From JBEBGV01 sp040081265 (GTDB lineage Bacteria > Acidobacteriota > Vicinamibacteria > Vicinamibacterales > UBA2999), in the NCBI GenBank assembly GCA_040081265.1, contig JBEBGV010000027.1, positions 1 to 59,433 on the forward strand: 59,433 nucleotides of DNA, written 5' to 3'. The notes under the pieces are model-generated. The model searched no databases, had not been told where the DNA came from, and was given only the letters and a program-made list of their open reading frames with translations. How positions within the stretch are numbered: the first letter of the stretch is position 1; each line of letters opens with the position of its first letter. Positions 16,519 through 24,488 of the stretch are shown one piece after another. Made by a program: the position numbers and the translations under genes.

Positions 16519-19500
16519 TTAGCGATCGACCTGGGCCTGGGCCGAGGTCAGGATGAGATAGATGGCCGTGCGCGAACGCTCGAACGCGTCGGTGCCCGAG
16601 GCGTTGACGGCATTGACGATCGCGTTGCGATGCTCTGCCGAGATGCGTCCACCGAGGAACACCTCCGCGCAGTAGTCAACGAGCGTGGCGGCTGTAGTCG
16701 CCCTGGTGGTGAAGGGCGAGTAGTCGATCGTCACGTTCGTGCCGTAGTCACCCCGCAGCAGCGAACCAAGGAAGTTGGCGCGTTCGAGCGCGGTGACCGT
16801 CGTGAGCCCCTGGAACTCGGGGCCCTGGAGCGGGACGCCGCTGCCGTTGTTGGTGCCGCGCACGCGGAAGCCCGGTGCGAAGAAGCTGAAGACCGACGGG
16901 GGATAGAAGACCCGCTGGCCCATGACTTCCGACCGATCAGTCATGAACGGATGGTCGGTGACCGTCGCGTTGAACGCCCGCATCGTCGACGTGATGTAGA
17001 GCACCGGCTCGGCGAGCTTGCCGCTCATCGTGTTCGGGTCGTTTGACGCCAGCGCTTCAGGGTGCAGCAGGATGGCCCTGATCACAGCAGCCATGTCGCC
17101 CTTGACCCCGCCGCCGTTATCGTTGAATACCGCGGCGATGTCCTGCACGTAGCCGGGGGTCGGGTTCGACGTCACCAGCTGCTGAATCAGCTGCCGGCTG
17201 ACAAACGGCGCCAGAGACGTCTGACTGAAGATCAGGTCGAGCGCGCGGTTCAGTTCGGCGAGCGCCGTGCCACCGGGAGCGAAGTCTGCCCCGAGGAACG
17301 TCTTCTGCGTCACGTCGTGGCGCGACGCCACCGGTTCCATCGGCACGGTGTAGTTCTCTCCACCGGTCGAGGTCGGAACCGTCAGCGGATTGCCGTCGCC
17401 GAATGTCCAGCCGGTCAGGATACGCGCCAGTGCCTTGACGTCGTCCTCGGTGTAGGTCGGCTGCGGGCTCGCCGGGTTGGTCGGCGTGCCGTTCGGGTTG
17501 AGCTGCGTCAAGCCGAGCGTGAACAACTGCATCAGCTCGCGAGCGTAGTTCTCGTTCGGCAGCGGGTCAGTCGGCGCATTCTGCCGTCGGCTGTTGAGCA
17601 TGTTCAGATAGCGACCCATCGCCGGGTTCACCGTGATGTTGAACATCAGGTCGCGGTAGTTGCCGAACGCGTTGTTCAAGAGCAGTCGGTGGTAGGTCAC
17701 GATGCCGCGTGTGCTGGCGACCTCGACGGCTGATACCACCCAGATCTTGTGCAGCGACCACGCGACGCGTTGCCGCAACTGGTCCTGACCTGTCAGCGCC
17801 AGGCCCATGAAGTGCTCTTGCGCGACTTCGGTGCCCATGTCGTAGAGCGTGTCGGGATAGAGCGAGGGTGCTGCGCCAAACTGTTGCGCGATGAACGCTT
17901 CGCGTCCGGACGCACCGAGGGGCGCGAGCGCGGCGATGTCGCCCGGCCTGGCACCCCAGGTGGCCTGACGGAGGAAGCGGAAGGTCTCGAGCGTCGAACT
18001 GGCGACCGGCGCGGCGCTGGTCGGCGTCGCACTTGCCTCAGCCGAACGTGCGCTCTGGCTGGTCGGGCTGACCGCCGTCACCTGATAGAAGTAGGTGACC
18101 CCGTTGGTCAGAGGGCTGTCGATGAAGTTCGGCGTCAGAATGCCCGTGGCGATCGGGGTGGGGCCCTCCGCGCCCGTGGCGGTACCGCGGTAGAGGCTGT
18201 AACTCACGGCGCCGGTGACCGTTGCCCACGACAGCGAGACCTGCCCATTGCCGGCGGTGGCAATCAGTCCTGTGGGTGCCGGCAGCGGCGCGACCGGCGT
18301 GGCAGAGGCTTCAGACGAGCGCGGGCCTTCGCCGCCCGCGCCAACCGCCGTCACCTTGTAGAAGAACGGCGCGCCGTTGACCAGACCTGAGTCCACAAAC
18401 GCTGACGTCGTCAGTCCGGTGGCCACCGGGGTTGCGCTTTGCGCGCCCGCGGCCGTGCCTCGGTACACCCGATAGGACGTGGCTCCGGACACTGGCGTCC
18501 AGGTCAGAGTCACCATCGCGTTCCCGGGGGTGGCCATCAGGCCCGCAGGCGCCGCCGGTAAGGCTGTCGGCGTCGCGTTGGCCGACGCCGACATGGGACC
18601 TGTGCCGTTGGCGTTGTATGAGGCGACCTTGTAGAAGTAGGTCGAGCCAAGCGTCACTGTGGTGTCGGTGAGTGTGAGCAGCGCGGTCGTGCCGATTGGC
18701 GGCGCGGCGACGGCGATGTCGCTGCCGCCTCGGAAGATCTTGTATCCCGTCACTCCGGCAACCGCGGACCACGTCAGCTTGATTTTGCCCTCGACCACCG
18801 TTGCGGCCAGGCCAGCCGGTGCGGCTGGCGGTGGCACCGGAGCCACCGACACCATGTTGGACATCGGGCCGGTGCCGCCGGCGTTATAGGCCGCCACCTT
18901 GTAGGAGTAGGTCGTTCCGGCTGCCATGCCCATGTCGGTGAACAGCAGCGCCGCAGTCGAACCGATCATCGACGGCGACGTGAACGCGTCGCTCGTGCTG
19001 CGAAAGATCTTGTAGCCGGTCACGCCGGCCACTGCCGACCAGGTCAGCTTGGCCTTCCCTTCGACGAGGGCTCCGGTGAGGCCTGCCGGTGCAGTCGTTG
19101 GCGCTGGAGTCGGAGGCGCCACCGGCTTGACCCTCGCTGCAGGCGAGAGGCGGCTCTGGTTGGTGCCATCGATCGCGCTGACACGGTAGAAGTAGATCGT
19201 GCCATTGGTCAGCCCGGTGTCTACGAACTCGAGCCCGGGCAAGGTTGCGACGGGCACCATCGCTCCCCGATCCGCACGCGGGCCGCGGTAGAGAATGTAC
19301 TGGGCCGCTCCCAGTGAGGCGCGCCACTTCACGGTCGCCTTACCGTCGCCAGGTGCAGCCGCAACGATCTCCGGCGGGGCCAGGGGCTTCGCTGTGACGA
19401 TGTTCGACACCGGTCCAGCGCCGGCCCGGTTCACCGCGACGACGCGGTAGGAGTAACTCCTGCCGTTGACGACACGGAAGTCGAGGAACCCCGACCCAGG

Positions 19501-19746
19501 GACGCGCGCAAAGGGTGTCGCGTCGAACGTGCCGTTGGTGCTGCGGAACACGCGGTACTCGCGGGCGTCGGGCACCCGCGGCCAATCCAGGACGACGCGT
19601 CCGAAGCCGGATCGCGCCGACACAGTCGGTGCCGCAGGGACACTGGTGACGACCGGTGCCGGCGCGCCAAAGCCTGGCGTCGTCCAGGTGGTGGATACCG
19701 CGGCGGTCAGCACCGCCAGAAGCCAGACTCGACAGGTTCTATTCAC
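16519..19746 (-). CDS. Secreted DUF1800 protein with six N-terminal fibronectin type III repeats
   Basis: 1075 residues from GTG 19746, chosen because AAAGGGGA lies 5 nt upstream and a signal peptide (VWLLAVLTAAVSTTW) follows at once; longer readings to 20016 add a sequence without secretion features. Six FN3 modules of about 90 residues fill residues 35-600 (recurring TYSYKVAAYNAGGTGPMSN-type strand pairs and KLTWSAVAGVTGYKIFR). The C-terminal half is DUF1800: LRQATWGARPGDIAAL, NENYARELMQLFTLGL, ILTGWTF and HDVTQKTFLG. It is probably surface-associated, with the FN3 stalk presenting the DUF1800 domain. Modules 3 and 4 share long identical stretches, indicating recent internal duplication. 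Paired with DUF1501 downstream. Confidence 0.92.
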   Translation of the reverse strand: MNRTCRVWLLAVLTAAVSTTWTTPGFGAPAPVVTSVPAAPTVSARSGFGRVVLDWPRVPDAREYRVFRSTNGTFDATPFARVPGSGFLDFRVVNGRSYSYRVVAVNRAGAGPVSNIVTAKPLAPPEIVAAAPGDGKATVKWRASLGAAQYILYRGPRADRGAMVPVATLPGLEFVDTGLTNGTIYFYRVSAIDGTNQSRLSPAARVKPVAPPTPAPTTAPAGLTGALVEGKAKLTWSAVAGVTGYKIFRSTSDAFTSPSMIGSTAALLFTDMGMAAGTTYSYKVAAYNAGGTGPMSNMVSVAPVPPPAAPAGLAATVVEGKIKLTWSAVAGVTGYKIFRGGSDIAVAAPPIGTTALLTLTDTTVTLGSTYFYKVASYNANGTGPMSASANATPTALPAAPAGLMATPGNAMVTLTWTPVSGATSYRVYRGTAAGAQSATPVATGLTTSAFVDSGLVNGAPFFYKVTAVGAGGEGPRSSEASATPVAPLPAPTGLIATAGNGQVSLSWATVTGAVSYSLYRGTATGAEGPTPIATGILTPNFIDSPLTNGVTYFYQVTAVSPTSQSARSAEASATPTSAAPVASSTLETFRFLRQATWGARPGDIAALAPLGASGREAFIAQQFGAAPSLYPDTLYDMGTEVAQEHFMGLALTGQDQLRQRVAWSLHKIWVVSAVEVASTRGIVTYHRLLLNNAFGNYRDLMFNITVNPAMGRYLNMLNSRRQNAPTDPLPNENYARELMQLFTLGLTQLNPNGTPTNPASPQPTYTEDDVKALARILTGWTFGDGNPLTVPTSTGGENYTVPMEPVASRHDVTQKTFLGADFAPGGTALAELNRALDLIFSQTSLAPFVSRQLIQQLVTSNPTPGYVQDIAAVFNDNGGGVKGDMAAVIRAILLHPEALASNDPNTMSGKLAEPVLYITSTMRAFNATVTDHPFMTDRSEVMGQRVFYPPSVFSFFAPGFRVRGTNNGSGVPLQGPEFQGLTTVTALERANFLGSLLRGDYGTNVTIDYSPFTTRATTAATLVDYCAEVFLGGRISAEHRNAIVNAVNASGTDAFERSRTAIYLILTSAQAQVDR

Positions 19747-20014
19747 ACCTATCCCCTTTGTCGGATCGCCGGTACAGGCGTCCGTGGTCAGCAGAACGTT
19801 TTTCGGAAGCTCGAGGAGAAGCTGCCGAACCAAATGCGCGGCGTCGCCGTCAGAAGGTGCAAGCCCTCCGACCATCGCCGCGGGGGGGACGCGTGCGGGC
19901 CGTTGATGAGATGGGCAAGGCTCGTGCCTCACGGTTTCTTCAACAAAACCCTCTTCGGCCGAAGAGAGGCTGACGGTTTCCGCGACCGCGATTACCAAAC
20001 GGAACCTCGAACCC

Positions 20015-20869
20015 ATGACCAGTGAGTCCGAAACCCTGATGTCCCTGGGCCGTTCGATCCTCGAACGCTACGCCGCGCTGCCGGGAGCCGCCTGCGGCGC
20101 GATCACAGGATCGTCAGCAGAAGGCAAAGCGGATCACTATTCAGACCTCGACATGACGGTGTACTACGACGTGCTGCCGTCCGAGGTAGACCTCAGGCAA
20201 ACGCGCGAGCAGGTGTCAGATGGCGTCCTGGTCTGGTCGATGGGGAGCTACGCCGATGGGGAGTTCGCCGAGGCGTTCAACATCAGCGGCGTTGAGGTAC
20301 AGGTCGGGCACACGCTGGTTTCGAAGTGGGAAGCGGCGATCGAGAGCGTCCTGGCCGGAGAGGAGCCGGGTTCGCCGATACACAAGGCCATGTCGGGGAC
20401 GCTCGTCTCTATCCCCGTGTTCGGTGCAGATCGCCTGTCCGCCTGGCAGGCACGCATTCGCGACTATCCGGACGCACTGCGCCTGGCGATGGTCCGGCAC
20501 CATCTGAAGTTCTTCAGAGTCTGGGCGCTGGTGGGTCGTCTCGAGACACGCGACGCACGTTTATGGTTTCGCCAGATGCTCGTCGAGTCGTCCTTCAACG
20601 TGCTTGGTGTCGCGGCGGGTCTCAGTCGCTGCTACTTCACGAACTTTCAATTCAAGCGCGCACGCGCCTTCATCTCGACGCTCACGCTGGCGCCGGACAA
20701 TCTGGCGGATCGACTCGAAGGTCTCTGGGAGTTGCCGCCCGCCGCTGCTGCCATGCAACTTCAGGCCCTCGTCAGCGAAACCGTGGCGCTGGTCGAACGA
20801 GAACTGCCGGCCGTGGACACCTCGGCGGTTCGTAAGGCGCTGGCCAGTCGCGACCAGCCGTGGGGATGA
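20015..20869 (+). CDS. Nucleotidyltransferase-fold protein
   Basis: 284 residues. GSSAEGKADHYSDLDMTV (32-49) is a standard polymerase-beta-type nucleotidyltransferase signature: GS, then Asp44 and Asp46 as metal ligands. The rest is helical (MVRHHLKFFRVWALVGRLETRDARLWFRQMLVESSFNVL...), resembling DUF4037 or aminoglycoside-nucleotidyltransferase-like proteins. The substrate is unknown; transfer to a small molecule or a protein is possible. There is no signal peptide, so it is cytoplasmic. The gene is divergent from the DUF1800 gene across a 268-base gap and convergent with the S9 peptidase. An ATG at 20039 is an alternative start. Confidence 0.8.
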   Translation: MTSESETLMSLGRSILERYAALPGAACGAITGSSAEGKADHYSDLDMTVYYDVLPSEVDLRQTREQVSDGVLVWSMGSYADGEFAEAFNISGVEVQVGHTLVSKWEAAIESVLAGEEPGSPIHKAMSGTLVSIPVFGADRLSAWQARIRDYPDALRLAMVRHHLKFFRVWALVGRLETRDARLWFRQMLVESSFNVLGVAAGLSRCYFTNFQFKRARAFISTLTLAPDNLADRLEGLWELPPAAAAMQLQALVSETVALVERELPAVDTSAVRKALASRDQPWG

Positions 20870-20881
20870 CGGGGTGATCGC

Positions 20882-20902
20882 GCCGGGTCCTGCGGACCCG
20901 GC
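20882..20902. repeat. REP-like hairpin between convergent genes
   Basis: A perfect 9-bp inverted repeat, GCCGGGTCC/GGACCCGGC, with a 3-base loop, followed by CTACGGATCG...CCCTACGTACGG. It fills the 60-base gap between the stops of the nucleotidyltransferase (20869) and the peptidase (20930). It could act as a bidirectional terminator; the GTAGGCCGGG-type sequence also looks like dispersed extragenic repeats. Confidence 0.6.
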
Positions 20903-20929
20903 CTACGGATCGCCCTACCGAGGCCCGCC

Positions 20930-22900
20930 CTACGTACGGACTGTGGCTGCAGCGGCGAGTTTTCGTGAGAAGTAGTCGAGGATCACGGCGAAGCGATCGA
21001 CGCGGTGACTCGGACGCCCGCTGCGGGACAATTCGTGGTTCTCGTCAGGGAATCGGACGAACTCCACATCCTTCCCGAGTCGCTTCAATACGACGAAGAA
21101 CTGCTCGGCCTGTGAGATCGGGCAGCGCAGGTCGTCTTCGCTGTGCAGGATGAGGACCGGTGTCGTGACCTGCCTGGAATAGGTCAGCGGCGACTGCCTC
21201 AACACCTCTGACACCTCGTCCTCGATCGACGCGCGCTCGCCGAGGTACTCCTGGTTGAACCACGAGCCGATATCGCTCGTGCCCTGCATCGTGTACCAGT
21301 CGTTCACGGCGCGTTCGCTGATCGCGGCCGCGAAGCGGTGATCGTGGCCGATGACCCAGCTCGTCATGAACCCGCCGTAGCTGCCGCCCATGATGCCGAG
21401 CCGCGTACGGTCGGCCCACGGCATCCGGGCCAGCGCAGCATCGAACGCCGTCATCACGTCCGAAAAATCGTCGCCGCCCATGTTGCCGATGATCGAGCGC
21501 CCGAACGCGGTCGACTGGCCAGCGCTGCCGCGCGGGTTGCAGAAGACCACGCCGTACCCGGCGCCGGTGTAGACGTGGAATTCGTCGAAGAAGGTTTCGC
21601 CGTACTGCGTGAATGGGCCACCGTGCACATTCAGGAGGACGGGATAGGTCTGGCCCTCGACCAGGCCCGCAGGCTTCATGAACCAGACATCGATTTCCAC
21701 CTCTGGCGTCACCTGGACGCCAAGGCGCTCCGGTGCGCTCAGCGTGGTCCGCGCTGTCCACGGCACATTGATTGAGGTCAGCCGGCGTTCTGTTCCGGTT
21801 GCCACGTCGAGAACGAAGAGTTCGGCAGGCGTGGCTGGCGTTGACGCGATGAACGCGACACGCCCCACTCCAGTTCGCGCCGAGTGTGCCGACACCATGC
21901 GGCGCTGCCGGGAAAGCCACCGCGTCGGCTGGCCCGAACTGGCGAGCATCAGCGAGACGTCACCGCGGTCGGCCGCCGTGCTCAGCAAGGTCTCGGCGGT
22001 GAGCCACTTCGGGGCTTCGGGCGCCGACAGGTGTCCAGTCACACCCGATTGCCGATCGAAGGCCGGATCCACGGGTACCGGATTGCCTCCGGTGCTGGGC
22101 AGCACGTGCAGCGTCTCGTTGGACCCCGCGAGGAGCTGGTGACCGAGCAACGCGAGTGTGCGGCCGTCGGGGCTCCAGGATGGCGAGAAGTAATCACCGT
22201 TGGTGCGGGTCAGTCGCACCGGTTCGCCACCGTCTGGCCCGACCGTCCAGATGTCAGACCAGCCGTCTCGATCCCGTGTATCGTGCCGCGACGACACGAA
22301 TGCGATCAGGTCGTCCAACGGCGACCACGCGGCCCCGCCATCATCCCAGGGACCGTCGGTGATCTGGTGCGGTTCCGCGTCTGGCGCCTCCACGTCGATG
22401 ACGAACAGGTGCCGTCGTACGTCGTAGGTCCAGCCTTCGCCGTTGAGCCTGCTCTTCAGTTCGGTGATTCGACGATACGGGCGTGCCGCCTTCGACAGGG
22501 GATCCGGCGGCGTTCCTGTCTTGGCACTGAAGACGATGCGCCTGGAGTCAGGTGCCCAGACGGGCACACCCGCCCCGTATCCCAGTTTCGTCAGCAGTCG
22601 TGACTCGCCGCCAGTCGCCGGCATCACGGCGAGTTGTGGGCGCTGGTCCGGGCGTTCGCTCAGGAAGGCGAGTTGTGTGCCGTCGGGAGACCACCGCGGC
22701 GCGAAGTCGCGTCCGGCTCCAGCCGTGAACTGCCGTGCGCTCCCCGACTTCTCGTCGACCACCCACAGCGCTGACCGGTAGGCGTCGGCCTCGCGATCCA
22801 GGCGCGTAACCGTGATCGCGATCTTTGAACCGTCCGGCGACAGGTCGCACTCGACCGGCAACCGAAGTTCGAAGAGGTCCTGGGGTGTGAAAGGCGGCAT
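20930..22900 (-). CDS. S9 family prolyl oligopeptidase/acylaminoacyl peptidase
   Basis: 656 residues. Residues 1-390 form a beta-propeller with PD40-type repeats (LSPDGSKIAIT, WSPDGTQLAFLSE, WSPDGRTLALLG). The C-terminal alpha/beta hydrolase domain carries the catalytic triad: Ser507 in GGSYGGF, Asp590 in HSEDDLRCP and His622 in PDENHELSRSG. The oxyanion region NVHGGPFTQYG is present. There is no signal peptide, so it is probably a cytoplasmic peptidase that clears short or N-acylated peptides. ATG 22900 precedes the propeller directly. It is divergent from the methyltransferase gene across 75 bases. Confidence 0.93.
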   Translation of the reverse strand: MPPFTPQDLFELRLPVECDLSPDGSKIAITVTRLDREADAYRSALWVVDEKSGSARQFTAGAGRDFAPRWSPDGTQLAFLSERPDQRPQLAVMPATGGESRLLTKLGYGAGVPVWAPDSRRIVFSAKTGTPPDPLSKAARPYRRITELKSRLNGEGWTYDVRRHLFVIDVEAPDAEPHQITDGPWDDGGAAWSPLDDLIAFVSSRHDTRDRDGWSDIWTVGPDGGEPVRLTRTNGDYFSPSWSPDGRTLALLGHQLLAGSNETLHVLPSTGGNPVPVDPAFDRQSGVTGHLSAPEAPKWLTAETLLSTAADRGDVSLMLASSGQPTRWLSRQRRMVSAHSARTGVGRVAFIASTPATPAELFVLDVATGTERRLTSINVPWTARTTLSAPERLGVQVTPEVEIDVWFMKPAGLVEGQTYPVLLNVHGGPFTQYGETFFDEFHVYTGAGYGVVFCNPRGSAGQSTAFGRSIIGNMGGDDFSDVMTAFDAALARMPWADRTRLGIMGGSYGGFMTSWVIGHDHRFAAAISERAVNDWYTMQGTSDIGSWFNQEYLGERASIEDEVSEVLRQSPLTYSRQVTTPVLILHSEDDLRCPISQAEQFFVVLKRLGKDVEFVRFPDENHELSRSGRPSHRVDRFAVILDYFSRKLAAAATVRT

Positions 22901-22975
22901 GACCGCGAATTGTACCGCTGACGCATACGGCCGCGGCTTGTCAGCGCCTCCCGACTACAGGTACAAGCGAGGGGC

Positions 22976-23836
22976 GTGTCAGACAAGCGCCGCACGACTT
23001 CTCAGGCCCAGACCGATCTCGGGACCTACTACGACCGCCTCGGGCTGTGGACGACGCTGATGCGTCCGTTCGGGTACGGTGGCGGCTCCGCCCAGTTGAC
23101 GGTCCATCGCCTTCTTGCCGATCCGCTGGCCGGCGGCCGACCGACAGCCACTCGTCTCCACGATCTCATCGTGAGCAGGCTCCCGGTTCACGAGCGCCCG
23201 CGCATGCTCGACGCCGGCTGCGGGCTCGGGGGGACGATGCTGGATTTGACAGAGCGGTGGGGCGGAAGCGCCGTTGGACTTACTTTGAGCCAAACCCAGC
23301 GCGACTCGGCGCTTCGCGCCGCTGCCGCCCGCGGCCTTGCACAACGGGTGGACGCCCGGGTTCAGAGTTACGATCACCCGCCGGCGGGGCCTTTCGACGT
23401 GATTGTGGCGATCGAGTCGCTGGCGCACAGTGTCAGCCCGTGGACCAGTGTGGCTGCGCTTGCCCGGGTCCTCGCCCCGGGTGGGTTCTTCGTGATCGTC
23501 GATGACATGCCCGAACCGGCAGCCCTGGGATCCTCGACTCTGCAGGCGTTCAGGGAGGGATGGCGTGCGCCTGTCGTCTGGGGACGTCGCCAGTACCTGG
23601 AAGCGTTCGGCGCTGAGCGTCTGGCGCTGGTGACAGATGACGATCTTACGGGTGAGTCGCGGCTTCGAACGCTCGCCCAGATCGGCAGGATGGAACGGCT
23701 CAATCGTGTGGCGCGTACCCTGGCTCCTGCGAGGTGGCGCGTCGTCCTCGACTCCTACTACGGCGGGCTGGCCCTCGAGAGAATGTACCGCGAGGGGCTG
23801 ATGCGCTACCGGATGCTCATTGCCCGGCGCTCCTGA
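22976..23836 (+). CDS. SAM-dependent class I methyltransferase
   Basis: 286 residues from GTG 22976, with GCGAGGGG spaced appropriately upstream. Motif I is MLDAGCGLGGTMLDL (77-91), and the post-I acidic position and DVIVAIESLAHSV follow, as in UbiE- or SmtA-like enzymes. The N-terminal helix (DLGTYYDRLGLWTTLMRPFGYGGGSAQ) resembles small-molecule and sterol/tocopherol-type methyltransferases. The acceptor is unknown. The stop is 15 bases before the cytochrome P460 gene, so the two are likely co-transcribed, but no shared pathway is obvious. Confidence 0.88.
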   Translation: MSDKRRTTSQAQTDLGTYYDRLGLWTTLMRPFGYGGGSAQLTVHRLLADPLAGGRPTATRLHDLIVSRLPVHERPRMLDAGCGLGGTMLDLTERWGGSAVGLTLSQTQRDSALRAAAARGLAQRVDARVQSYDHPPAGPFDVIVAIESLAHSVSPWTSVAALARVLAPGGFFVIVDDMPEPAALGSSTLQAFREGWRAPVVWGRRQYLEAFGAERLALVTDDDLTGESRLRTLAQIGRMERLNRVARTLAPARWRVVLDSYYGGLALERMYREGLMRYRMLIARRS

Positions 23837-23851
23837 CGTACCATTAAGCCC

Positions 23852-24484
23852 ATGTTCAAGAAGCTGAGCGCACTGATTCTCGGGGCCCTGGCGTTGATGG
23901 TGTCTGTCCGTGTGGGCGTCCACGCACAGGGCACGCCGGCAGCGACCGACGGCGCCAGGTTTTCGGCCGCCGGAGCGCTTCAGCGCCCCGCCGACTACCG
24001 TGAATGGGTGTACCTCACGAGTGGCCTTGGCATGACCTACGGCCCCACCCAGCCCACTGCCGGGGAGCCGAGGTTCTTCGACAACGTCTTCGTCAATCGC
24101 GAGTCATATAAGGTGTTCCTTCAGTCCGGACGTTGGCCCGAACAGACGCAGTTCATCCTCGAAATCAGGCAGTCCGAACAGAAGGCTTCGATCAATAACG
24201 GTGGGCAGACGCAGGGCGCCCGCATTCTGGCGATCGAGTCGGCGGTCAAGGATTCGGCACGGTTCCCCGGCAGCGGATGGGGCTATTTCGACTTTGGCGG
24301 CGGCGATACGGTGAAGGCGGAAGTTGCGGCCCTGCCCACGACCGAGCGCTGCTACGCCTGTCATCGCGACAACACCGCTGTCGAGAACACCTTCGTCCAG
24401 TTCTATCCGACGCTCATGGACGTCGCCCGCCGCATGGGTACGGTCAAGCCGGGTTACGACCCCAATCACAAGGTGTCGCAATAG
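23852..24484 (+). CDS. Cytochrome P460 family protein
   Basis: 210 residues with a signal peptide (LSALILGALALMVSVRVGVHAQ). ERCYACHRDNTAVENTFVQFYPTL carries the single covalent haem site (Cys167, Cys170, His171) and the typical downstream VQFYP motif of P460 proteins. The upstream REWVYLTSGLGMTYGP segment matches the family N-terminus. Known members bind an unusual haem with a Lys cross-link and oxidise hydroxylamine or detoxify NO; whether this one has the cross-linking Lys cannot be judged by eye. Periplasmic. It is convergent with the DUF5916 gene, whose stop is 5 bases away. Confidence 0.88.
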   Translation: MFKKLSALILGALALMVSVRVGVHAQGTPAATDGARFSAAGALQRPADYREWVYLTSGLGMTYGPTQPTAGEPRFFDNVFVNRESYKVFLQSGRWPEQTQFILEIRQSEQKASINNGGQTQGARILAIESAVKDSARFPGSGWGYFDFGGGDTVKAEVAALPTTERCYACHRDNTAVENTFVQFYPTLMDVARRMGTVKPGYDPNHKVSQ

Positions 24485-24488
24485 CGCG

